A stretch of DNA of 27,985 nucleotides from DATIRA01 sp964553405 (lineage in GTDB: Bacteria > Pseudomonadota > Gammaproteobacteria > Steroidobacterales > Steroidobacteraceae). The stretch's first letter is position 1; each line of letters opens with the position of its first letter. Below are positions 7,790 to 14,760 of the stretch, one piece after another. The translations under genes were made by a program, and so were the position numbers. The notes beneath the pieces were generated by a model. It was not told where the DNA came from. It made no database searches and worked only from the letters and a program-made list of their open reading frames with translations. The stretch spans positions 1 to 27,985 of the forward strand of contig CAZKLS010000025.1 of the NCBI GenBank assembly GCA_964553405.1, read 5' to 3'.

Positions 7790-9322
7790 TCAGGCGGCCG
7801 ATCGCCGGCGACGCGCCCCCTGTTTCGCCGGCTTGGCCGTGCCGGTCTTCTTGCCGCGCGTCGCGGCCACGGTCTTCTTCGCCTTCTTCCGCTTGCCACG
7901 CTGCTCCGACCTGGCCGCGAGCGCCAGGTATTCCTGGAAGCTCTCGCGTATGCAGAAGGCGAAGAACTCGGGGTCCGGGATCTGCTCGCGACAGGAGGTC
8001 GGCGAGATGATGATCTGCCCGTCGTAGCTGGTGACCGCAAACACGAGTCCCATGCCGTCGGAGATCGGCATGATCGCCGAGAAGTAGCGCATCCGGGAGC
8101 TGTTCAGGTACAGCGGCACCGACGAGCCCGGCACGTTGGTGATCGTGCAGCTCGCGATCGGCGCCCGCCGGCCGAGGCCCATCGACGCGGACGAAAGCAG
8201 GCGCGCTGAAAGCGCCAGCGTCGCGGCCGGCGCGTGCTGCGTCACGTCGGTCAGCTCCTTGGCGCCGACGGCCTCCTCGATGCCCTCGGCGCTCGCGGTG
8301 GACTCCATCACCGAGCGCAGCCGCCTGACCGGATCCTCGATGTGCGTGCCGAGCGGCACGCGCAGCATGTTCAGCTCGGCCGGTCCGTCGCCGCCGACAC
8401 CGGCAGTCCTGATCGACACCGGGGCGATCGACACCAGGCTCGGCCCGGGCAACTCGTCGTGGGCCAGCAGGTACCGCCTCAGGGCTCCGCCGCAGACCGC
8501 CAGCACCGAGTCGTTGATCGTCGCGCCGTTGACGAGGCCGCGGATGCGCTTGAACTCCTCGAGCTTGAAGCGACGCGTCTCGAATACACGGTGAGGCGAC
8601 ACCTCGGAGTTGAACCGCGTGATCGGGAAGCGCTCCGGATGCAGCACCAGGTCGCTGAGCGTGCCGAAGATCGCAGGCCCGAGGTCCTTCAGTGCCCGCG
8701 TCAACGGCGCGGCCACCATGAACGGCTGGATCGCGTTGTGGCAGGCCGCGCGGGCCAGCAGCGAAAGCGCGCCCGGCGGCGACTCCGGGAACCACGGCTC
8801 GGGCGGCTCCGGGACCGGCGGCGTCGGCGAGGTGTCGTGCAGCAGGGTCGTGATCTCCGCCCCGCGCGAGAGGTCGATCGCCGCGTGGTGGATCTTGGCC
8901 AGGATCGCGAAGCTGTCCTTCGGCAGGTCGATGAACGAATCGAGCTCCTCGACCAGGTACAGCTCCCAGAGCGGCCGGGTCAGGTCCAGCGGGCGGGCGT
9001 GGATCCGCGACGCCTGGATGCAGAACTGCCGCCAGTCGCCCGGCTTCGGCAGCGCGATGTGACGCACGTGGTACTCGAGGTCGAAGCGCTCGTCCTCGAT
9101 CCAGTACGGGTAGTCGAGCTCGAGCGGCACACGCAGCAGTTTCTGCCTGAATATCGGCGACAGGTGCAGGCGGCTCTCGACGTGGCTCAGCAGCCCCTTG
9201 AAGCGGACCCTGCCCTCCGGAGAGGTCGAAGGATCGTAGATGAAGACCAGCGTGATGTTGGAATTCGCGTGGCCGGAATCCGTATAAAGGAACCGGGCAT
9301 CTTCGCCTTGCAGTTGACGCAT
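7790..9322 (-). CDS. Wax ester synthase/diacylglycerol acyltransferase (WS/DGAT), variant active motif
   Basis: WS/DGAT enzymes join acyl-CoA to fatty alcohols or diacylglycerol and make storage wax esters or triacylglycerol at the inner membrane and lipid bodies. The 510-residue protein starts MRQLQGEDARFLYTDSG, the usual family opening. It has the PLW motif (RPLDLTRPLWELYLVEE, 110-126), NDSVLAVCGGALRRYL, and TNVPGSS near the C-terminus. The catalytic motif HHxxxDG reads HHAAIDL (His145, His146, Asp150), so both His and Asp are kept but the Gly is Leu. The last roughly 35 residues are a Lys/Arg/Ala-rich, probably disordered tail (RGKRKKAKK, ending ARRRRSAA). The start has GAGG close before the ATG. 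It diverges from a second WS/DGAT gene. Confidence 0.93.
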   Translation of the reverse strand: MRQLQGEDARFLYTDSGHANSNITLVFIYDPSTSPEGRVRFKGLLSHVESRLHLSPIFRQKLLRVPLELDYPYWIEDERFDLEYHVRHIALPKPGDWRQFCIQASRIHARPLDLTRPLWELYLVEELDSFIDLPKDSFAILAKIHHAAIDLSRGAEITTLLHDTSPTPPVPEPPEPWFPESPPGALSLLARAACHNAIQPFMVAAPLTRALKDLGPAIFGTLSDLVLHPERFPITRFNSEVSPHRVFETRRFKLEEFKRIRGLVNGATINDSVLAVCGGALRRYLLAHDELPGPSLVSIAPVSIRTAGVGGDGPAELNMLRVPLGTHIEDPVRRLRSVMESTASAEGIEEAVGAKELTDVTQHAPAATLALSARLLSSASMGLGRRAPIASCTITNVPGSSVPLYLNSSRMRYFSAIMPISDGMGLVFAVTSYDGQIIISPTSCREQIPDPEFFAFCIRESFQEYLALAARSEQRGKRKKAKKTVAATRGKKTGTAKPAKQGARRRRSAA

Positions 9323-9364
9323 ATCCTCAGCAGTTCCGCTCCGCGGCGCGCCGCCACTGGCCCG

Positions 9365-9373
9365 AGTCTAGCA
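9365..9373 (-). promoter_or_regulatory. Extended -10 element for the minus-strand WS/DGAT gene
   Basis: On the minus strand TGCTAGACT forms an extended -10 (TGC then TAGACT). It would start transcription near 9358, about 36 nt before the ATG at 9322. There is no clear -35. It lies in the 98-bp divergent region shared with the other acyltransferase gene. A CATACT hexamer on the plus strand (9407-9412) is a weaker candidate for that gene. Confidence 0.45.
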
Positions 9374-9420
9374 CCGCGAGCATGGCGGGGAGCCTGCGGC
9401 TTGTCGCATACTCGCCGGCG

Positions 9421-10845
9421 ATGGCACGGATCATTCCACTCGTCGATCTGGTGTTCCTGCTGATCGACCGGCCGGAAACCCCGGCCAACGTCGGCGTGCT
9501 GATGCAGTTCGATCCGCCGGCGGGTCGCAGTGCGACGTCGGTCGTCGGCGAGATCCTGCGCAGCTACAGGAAGGCCGTTCCGTCCGCCCCGTTCGACTGC
9601 ATACCGGACATGCAAGGACTGGGCCTGCCGCAGTGGCAGGCGGTGCCGAAGATCGACCTCAGGTACCACGTGCGCAAGGAGGTGCTGGCCGAGCCGGGCG
9701 GCGACGCCGAGCTCAACGAGCTCGTCTCGGAGCTGCATCGCGAGCCGCTCGATCGTTCGCGTCCGTTGTTCCGCATACACCTGATCGAGGGGCTGGCCAG
9801 CGGGCGCTTCGCGCTCTACCTGAAGTCGCACCACGCCTCCTGGGACGGCCGCTCCGCGCTGCACCGGGTGTTCGGCTCGCTCGGCACGGAGCCCGGGCCG
9901 TTGAAGCCGCCTTTCTTCGCCGGCGAAGGCAGCTCGACCGGCGTGCTGCCCACCGCCGCGGACACGATGCGCTGGGTGATGGCGCAGGCGCTCGGCCTGC
10001 GCGAGTTGCTGCCGGCGCTCGCGAGCCGGACGAATCGACCGGCCGACCTGCTGCCAAAGGTGATCGGCAACCAGCCGTTCGCCGGACCGCAGACGCGCTT
10101 CAACCTGCCGCTCACGGCGGAGCGCAGCTTCGCCGGGTTCTCGCTGCCGATCGCGGAGATGCGCGAGGTAGCCGCCGCCTTCGACGCGAAGCTCAACGAC
10201 GTGGTGCTCGGCGTCGTGGACGCCGGGCTCGAGCGCTACCTCGCCGCGCTGAAGGAGCGGCCCGGCAAGCCGCTCGTGGCGATGTGCCCGGTGTCGCTGC
10301 GCGACCCGGGCGACCTGGAGACCACGACCAAGGTCGCGACGCTGTTCGTACCGCTCGCGAAGCCGCGGGTCGCGATCGCCGAGCGCATGCGCCAGATCGC
10401 CGCGAACACCGTCGCGGCGAAGCGGGAACTGGGCGCGCTGTCGAACGAGGCCAAGATCGACTTCGCGCTGCTGGCCTTCGGCCTGTGGTGGGGAGCGCAC
10501 GCGCTCGGGCTCGACGCATTCACGCGGCCGGTCATCAACGTCGTGATCTCGAACGTGGGCGGCCTGCCCGAGCCGCACTTTCTCGGCCGTTCGCGGCTGG
10601 TGGCCGCCTACCCGGTCTCGATGCTCGCCGACCCGGTCGGCCTGAACGTCACCACGCTCTCCGGTGACGGCCGCATGGACTTCGGCATCGTGGCGAATTA
10701 CGCGGCCGTGCCCGACGCCGCCGAGATCGCCGCGCACTGCGTCGCTGCGTTCGAGTCGCTCAGGCGACAGCGACCGAAGGCCGCCCGCGGCGCGGCGAGG
10801 AAACGCCCGGCCCGACGCCGGACGGCTGCGCGGGTCAGGTCTTGA
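9421..10845 (+). CDS. Second WS/DGAT-type acyltransferase, canonical HHxxxDG motif
   Basis: The 474-residue protein belongs to the WS/DGAT family. It opens MARIIPLVDLVFLLIDRPETP, and the catalytic motif is intact as HHASWDG (His137, His138, Asp142, Gly143). PLF replaces the PLW motif (RSRPLFRIHLIE), LNDVVLGVVDAGLERYL is at about 185-200, and VVISNVGG near 375-382 is the C-terminal family motif. I chose the ATG at 9421 because the family N-terminus begins there; an ATG at 9382 would add 13 unrelated residues. The last roughly 27 residues are a basic Arg/Ala/Lys tail (RRQRPKAARGAARKRPARRR). The gene overlaps the convergent SDR gene by 11 bp. Acceptor preference relative to the other copy is unknown. 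Confidence 0.92.
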   Translation: MARIIPLVDLVFLLIDRPETPANVGVLMQFDPPAGRSATSVVGEILRSYRKAVPSAPFDCIPDMQGLGLPQWQAVPKIDLRYHVRKEVLAEPGGDAELNELVSELHREPLDRSRPLFRIHLIEGLASGRFALYLKSHHASWDGRSALHRVFGSLGTEPGPLKPPFFAGEGSSTGVLPTAADTMRWVMAQALGLRELLPALASRTNRPADLLPKVIGNQPFAGPQTRFNLPLTAERSFAGFSLPIAEMREVAAAFDAKLNDVVLGVVDAGLERYLAALKERPGKPLVAMCPVSLRDPGDLETTTKVATLFVPLAKPRVAIAERMRQIAANTVAAKRELGALSNEAKIDFALLAFGLWWGAHALGLDAFTRPVINVVISNVGGLPEPHFLGRSRLVAAYPVSMLADPVGLNVTTLSGDGRMDFGIVANYAAVPDAAEIAAHCVAAFESLRRQRPKAARGAARKRPARRRTAARVRS

Positions 10846-11641
10846 CCTTGAGGAATCCGCCCGCCCGCAGCCCCTCGCGCAGCTTGCGCATGCCGGCGAG
10901 CCAGCGCGGGTAGTCCGCGGCCTTCTTCTGGAAGTAACCCAGCACCTCGGGATGGGTGAGCAGCAGGAATTCTCCCTGCTCGATGCCATCCACGATCGCA
11001 CGGGCGGCCTGCTCGACGGTCAGCACGCCCGGGATCGCACCTTCCACTACGTCCTCGCCGAGCCCGGTGATCGCGGTCGCGACGTACTGCGGACAGGCCA
11101 CTGACACCTGGATGCCTCGATCACCGTAGGTGATCGCCAGCGACTCGGCGAGCGAAACTGCCGCGTGCTTGGTCGCGCTGTAGGCGGCATCGCCGACCTG
11201 GCTGAGCAGTCCCGCCGCCGAGGCGACGTTGACGAGGCAGCCCTCGCCGCGCTCCAGCATGCCGGGCAGCGCCGCCCGACAGGCGTGCACGTGGGCCATC
11301 ACGTGCACGTCCCACATCCGCTGCCAGGTGGCGTCGGGCTCGCCGAGCGCGTCGTCCAGGTCCAGCTCCGCGCTGCCGAACCCGGCATTGGAGACCAGCA
11401 GGTCGAGGCGCCCGTAACGCTGCTCCGCCTGCGACACCGCCCGCGCCACGGCGCCGGCGTCCGACACGTCGCACTCGAGCGCCATGGCGCCGAGTTCCGC
11501 GGCGGTGCGGCGCGCAAGCTCGCCGTCGAGATCCGCAACGACCACCCCGGCCGCGCCGCGCCGCAGGAACTCCCGGCAGAGCGCGCGACCGATGCCGCGT
11601 CCGGCGCCGGTGACCAGGGCGACCCTCTTCTGCAACAACAT
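10835..11641 (-). CDS. Short-chain dehydrogenase/reductase, last gene of the acyl-CoA operon
   Basis: This is a 268-residue classical SDR with a Rossmann fold. The cofactor loop TGAGRGIG is at 11-18. Asp37 at the end of the second strand (VVADLD) favours NAD(H) over NADP(H). NAG is at 85-87 and the catalytic residues are Ser141, Tyr154 and Lys158 (YSATK). The C-terminus extends past the core (about 230-268) with a Lys/Arg-rich segment. It follows the ACAD10/11-type dehydrogenase by 13 nt with GGAG before its ATG, so it belongs to the five-gene operon. Oxidation or reduction of a hydroxyacyl-CoA or ketoacyl-CoA intermediate is the likely role, inferred from context. Confidence 0.92.
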   Translation of the reverse strand: MLLQKRVALVTGAGRGIGRALCREFLRRGAAGVVVADLDGELARRTAAELGAMALECDVSDAGAVARAVSQAEQRYGRLDLLVSNAGFGSAELDLDDALGEPDATWQRMWDVHVMAHVHACRAALPGMLERGEGCLVNVASAAGLLSQVGDAAYSATKHAAVSLAESLAITYGDRGIQVSVACPQYVATAITGLGEDVVEGAIPGVLTVEQAARAIVDGIEQGEFLLLTHPEVLGYFQKKAADYPRWLAGMRKLREGLRAGGFLKVKT

Positions 11642-11654
11642 CGGCGGTCTCCGC

Positions 11655-12878
11655 TCAGCGCTTCAGGTGGCTCGCCATCTCGATCTTGGCGATGTGGTTG
11701 CGGTGCACTTCGTCGGGCCCGTCGGCGATCCTGAGCGTGCGGGTGATCGCATAGGCCCAGCCGAGCCCGAAGTCGTCCGAGACGCCCGCGCCGCCGAACA
11801 GCTGGATCGCCCAGTCGAGGACCTGGCAGCCGACGTTCGGCGCGACCACCTTGATCATCGCGATTTCCTTCTGCGCGGCCTTGTTGCCGGCCACGTCCAT
11901 CTTCCACGCGGCGTGCAGCACCAGTAGTCTCGCCTGGTCGATCAGCATCCGGGACTCCGCGATGCGCTCGCGCCACACGCCCTGCTCGGCGAGCGGCCTG
12001 CCGAATGCGACACGGGACATCGCGCGCCGGCTCATCGCCTCGAGCGTTCGCTCCGCGAGCCCGATGATGCGCATGCAGTGATGGATGCGTCCCGGACCGA
12101 GCCGGCCCTGCGCAATCTCGAAGCCGCGACCCTCGCCGAGCAGCAGGTTCCCGACCGGTACCCGCACGTTGTCGAAGTCGACCTCCGAGTGTCCGTGCGG
12201 AGCGTCGTCGTAGCCGAAGACCGGGACGTTGCGCAGCACGCGCACGCCCGGCGCGTCCATCGGCACCAGGATCATCGACTGCTGACGATGACGGTTCGCA
12301 TTGTCCGGGTCCGTCTTGCCCATGAAGATCAGGATCCTGCACCTGGGGTCGCCCGCGCCCGAAGTCCACCACTTGCGGCCGTTGATCAGGTAGTGGTCCC
12401 CATCGCGCTCGATCCGCGCCTCGATGTTCGTCGCGTCGGACGAGGCGACGGCCGGCTCGGTCATCGCGAAGCCCGAGCGGATTTCGCCTTCGAGCAGCGG
12501 CAGCAGCCACTCCCGCTTCTGCGCCTCGTTGCCGTAGCGCACCAGCACTTCCATGTTCCCGGTGTCGGGCGCCGAGCAGTTGAAGACCTCCGGCGCGAGG
12601 TGGGAGCGACCCATGATCTCGCACAATGGCGCGTACTCGTGGTTCTTCAGCCCGGCGCCGTACTCGGACTCCGGCAGCCACAGGTTCCACAGCCCCTGGG
12701 CCCTGGCCTTCGGCTTGAGTTCCTCGATGACCCGCGTCGGAATCCAGGCGTTGCCCTGCGCGCGGTTCTCGGCCACCTCGGCGTGAAAGCGGGACTCGTT
12801 CGGATAGATGTGCTCGTCCATGAAGGCGACGAGACGCCTCTGCAGGTCCTGCACCTTTTCAGAATGCGCAAACTCCAT
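11655..12878 (-). CDS. Acyl-CoA dehydrogenase, ACAD10/11-like
   Basis: This is a 407-residue FAD-dependent acyl-CoA dehydrogenase fold. The N-terminal helical domain is followed by the beta domain with GFAMTEPAVASSDATNIEA and WWTSGAGD. The C-terminal helices contain LFGGAGVSDDFGLGWAYA. Where medium-chain ACADs have YEGTSQIQ with the catalytic Glu, this protein has ADGPDEVH, with Asp386 at that place. That signature is characteristic of the ACAD10/ACAD11 subgroup. In those proteins an APH-like kinase domain works with the ACAD domain on 4-hydroxyacyl-CoA; here the kinase is a separate gene directly upstream (22-nt gap). An AAGGAG site lies 8 nt before the ATG. The likely role is therefore elimination of phosphate from a phosphorylated hydroxyacyl-CoA rather than simple alpha,beta-dehydrogenation; this is inference. 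Confidence 0.92.
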   Translation of the reverse strand: MEFAHSEKVQDLQRRLVAFMDEHIYPNESRFHAEVAENRAQGNAWIPTRVIEELKPKARAQGLWNLWLPESEYGAGLKNHEYAPLCEIMGRSHLAPEVFNCSAPDTGNMEVLVRYGNEAQKREWLLPLLEGEIRSGFAMTEPAVASSDATNIEARIERDGDHYLINGRKWWTSGAGDPRCRILIFMGKTDPDNANRHRQQSMILVPMDAPGVRVLRNVPVFGYDDAPHGHSEVDFDNVRVPVGNLLLGEGRGFEIAQGRLGPGRIHHCMRIIGLAERTLEAMSRRAMSRVAFGRPLAEQGVWRERIAESRMLIDQARLLVLHAAWKMDVAGNKAAQKEIAMIKVVAPNVGCQVLDWAIQLFGGAGVSDDFGLGWAYAITRTLRIADGPDEVHRNHIAKIEMASHLKR

Positions 12879-12900
12879 CTTCGTCTCCTTCGGTTGACCG

Positions 12901-13953
12901 TCAGTTTTCGACCCAGCTCCAGGCCAGTTCCGCGAGGTCGCGCGCGCGGCGTCCGGTCTGCATCGCTTCCGCGCTGGAGGCGTTGCCCTGCAGTGCGCGG
13001 GCGAGCACGCCCTGCAGGATCGCGGCCAGCCGGAACAGGTTGTAGATCATGTAGTACTGCCACTCCTGCGCCGGGATCGCGTCCCGTCCGGTCCTGCGGC
13101 AGTACATCTCGACGTACTGCCGCTCGGTCGGGATGCCGAGCGCCGCGTGGTCCACGCCGGCGAGCCCGCGGAACGTGCCCGGCGGGATGCGCCAGGTCAT
13201 GCAGTGATAGGCGAAATCCGCGAGCGGATGGCCGAGCGTCGAGAGCTCCCAGTCGAGCACCGCGAGTATGCGCGGCTCGCTCGCGTGGAAAATGACGTTG
13301 TCGAGGCGATAGTCGCCGTGGACGATGCGCGTCTCGTCACCGGCCGGGATGTTGGCCGGCAGCCAGTCGATCAGCCGGTCCATCGCCTCGATCCGCTCCG
13401 TCTCTGCGGCGCGGTACTGCTTGCTCCAGCGGGCCACCTGACGCGCGATGTACTCGCCCGGCTTGCCGAAATCACCGAGGCCGAGCTGCGCCGGATCGAG
13501 GCTGTGCAGGCTCGCGATCACCCGGTTCGTCTCGTCGTAGATCCGGCCCCGCTCGTCGGCCGGCAGGTCCGGCAGGCGGGGATCCCAGAACACCCGGCCC
13601 TGCACGAACTCCATCAGGTAGAACGCGGAGCCGATCACGCCGTCGTCCTCGCAGAGCGCGAAGGTCCTTGCGACCGGTACTTCGGTGCCGGCCAGCGCGG
13701 TGATCACGCGGTACTCGCGATCCACCGCATGCGCGGACGGCAGCAGCTTTCCCGGCGGCTTGCGGCGCAGCACGTAGCGTTGCGCACCGGCACTGAGCAG
13801 GTAGGTCGGGTTCGACTGCCCGCCCTTGAACTGTGCAACCTCGAGCGGACCCTCGAGCGGCGAGACGTTCCGGGCGATCCAGTCCGACAGCCGGGCGGTA
13901 TCGAAGGCATGCTGCGGGGCGACCGGACGGGTGCCGGTGAAATTCTCGCTCAT
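12901..13953 (-). CDS. APH-family kinase partner of the ACAD10/11-like dehydrogenase
   Basis: This is a 350-residue aminoglycoside-phosphotransferase-fold kinase like the N-terminal domains of ACAD10/ACAD11 and like LvaA of the Pseudomonas putida levulinate operon. The nucleotide-binding loop GGQSNPTY is at 44-51, and an RRK motif with a probable ATP-contacting Lys is at 63-65. The catalytic loop HGDYRLDN is at 212-219 (Asp214, Asn219), and the metal-binding Asp234 is in LDWELS. The start ATG overlaps the upstream SDR stop (ATGA), and a strong AGGAGG lies before it, so it is translationally coupled. Antibiotic resistance is unlikely given this operon. The expected reaction is phosphorylation of a hydroxyl on an acyl-CoA; the chain length is unknown. 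Confidence 0.92.
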   Translation of the reverse strand: MSENFTGTRPVAPQHAFDTARLSDWIARNVSPLEGPLEVAQFKGGQSNPTYLLSAGAQRYVLRRKPPGKLLPSAHAVDREYRVITALAGTEVPVARTFALCEDDGVIGSAFYLMEFVQGRVFWDPRLPDLPADERGRIYDETNRVIASLHSLDPAQLGLGDFGKPGEYIARQVARWSKQYRAAETERIEAMDRLIDWLPANIPAGDETRIVHGDYRLDNVIFHASEPRILAVLDWELSTLGHPLADFAYHCMTWRIPPGTFRGLAGVDHAALGIPTERQYVEMYCRRTGRDAIPAQEWQYYMIYNLFRLAAILQGVLARALQGNASSAEAMQTGRRARDLAELAWSWVEN

Positions 13954-14753
13954 GCTGGCGGCCTCCTGTTCGGGCGGGACGGCGCGGCTGCATCCGGCTG
14001 ATCGTGCGGCTTGCGCGGTCGCGGCGCGAGCAGCGCGGTGGGCAGCAGCGACAAGAGCGGCGCGATCAGCGTCCAGGGCAGCACCGGGACCAGGCGGTAA
14101 CCCGGCTCGCGCTCGATCATCCGCGCCATGATCGCGGCGCCCTTCTCCACCGGGATCACGAAAGGCCGCCGCGCGACGTTCCGGTTCATGTCCGTGTCGA
14201 TGTAGCCGGGCGCCAGCTCGGTGACGCGCAACGGCTCGTGCCTGAGTTCGGCTTTCAGCGATTGCAGATAGCGGTGCAGGCCGGCCTTGGCGGCCGAGTA
14301 GGCGCCCATGAAAGGCAGACCGCGCCATGCCGCGATCGAGGTCACCGCCACGATGTGACCGCTTCCCTGCTCGCGCAGCAGCGGCAGCGCGTGCTCGATC
14401 GTCGCAATCGCGCCGGTCAGGTTCGTGTCGATGGTCTGCCGGGCCTGCTCGAACTTGCCGCGACCCACCGGCAGCGAGTAGCCCACGCCCGCGTTCACGA
14501 CCAGGATGTCGATCCGGCCGAGCGCCTCTGCCGCGCCGGCCAGCGCCGCGGGGATGCGCTCGAACTGCGTGACGTCGAGCACGCAGGGCCAGGCGACCGG
14601 CGCACCGGCGGCCCGCAACCGCTCGCAGAGGCGCTCCAGGCGGTCGAGGCGACGGGCCGCGACCGCGACCGCGAAGCCACGCCGGGCGAACTCGAGCGCC
14701 AGCGCCTCACCGATGCCGGACGATGCCCCCGTGATCAGTATGCTTCGTGTCAT
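13950..14753 (-). CDS. Short-chain dehydrogenase/reductase with hydrophobic C-terminal segment
   Basis: This is a 267-residue classical SDR with TGASSGIG at 8-15, NAG at 87-89, and catalytic Ser139, Tyr152 and Lys156 (YSAAK). AARRLDR after the second strand suggests NADP(H) (Arg34, Arg35). Beyond the core is a hydrophobic stretch at about 224-243 (VLPWTLIAPLLSLLPTALL) and a Pro/Arg-rich tail. This resembles membrane-associated SDRs acting on long-chain acyl substrates or fatty aldehydes; membrane association is inference. It starts 7 nt after the stop of the DmdC-type dehydrogenase and overlaps the kinase gene by 4 bp (ATGA). It differs clearly from the other SDR in this operon and is not a recent duplicate. 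Confidence 0.92.
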   Translation of the reverse strand: MTRSILITGASSGIGEALALEFARRGFAVAVAARRLDRLERLCERLRAAGAPVAWPCVLDVTQFERIPAALAGAAEALGRIDILVVNAGVGYSLPVGRGKFEQARQTIDTNLTGAIATIEHALPLLREQGSGHIVAVTSIAAWRGLPFMGAYSAAKAGLHRYLQSLKAELRHEPLRVTELAPGYIDTDMNRNVARRPFVIPVEKGAAIMARMIEREPGYRLVPVLPWTLIAPLLSLLPTALLAPRPRKPHDQPDAAAPSRPNRRPPA

Positions 14754-14760
14754 CGCGGCC

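Noticed and set aside
9382..9420. ATG at 9382 as start of the plus-strand WS/DGAT
   Set aside because: It adds 13 residues before the typical family N-terminus at 9421. A TAGCAC hexamer 7 nt upstream keeps it possible, but the alignment is stronger evidence.
9187..11001. Minus-strand open frame of 604 codons spanning both acyltransferase genes and part of an SDR gene
   Set aside because: It runs antisense to one conserved gene and out of frame over two others; no recognisable domain.
12901..13953. Aminoglycoside resistance kinase
   Set aside because: The APH fold is present, but the operon partners and the adjacent ADGPDEVH dehydrogenase point to acyl-CoA metabolism.
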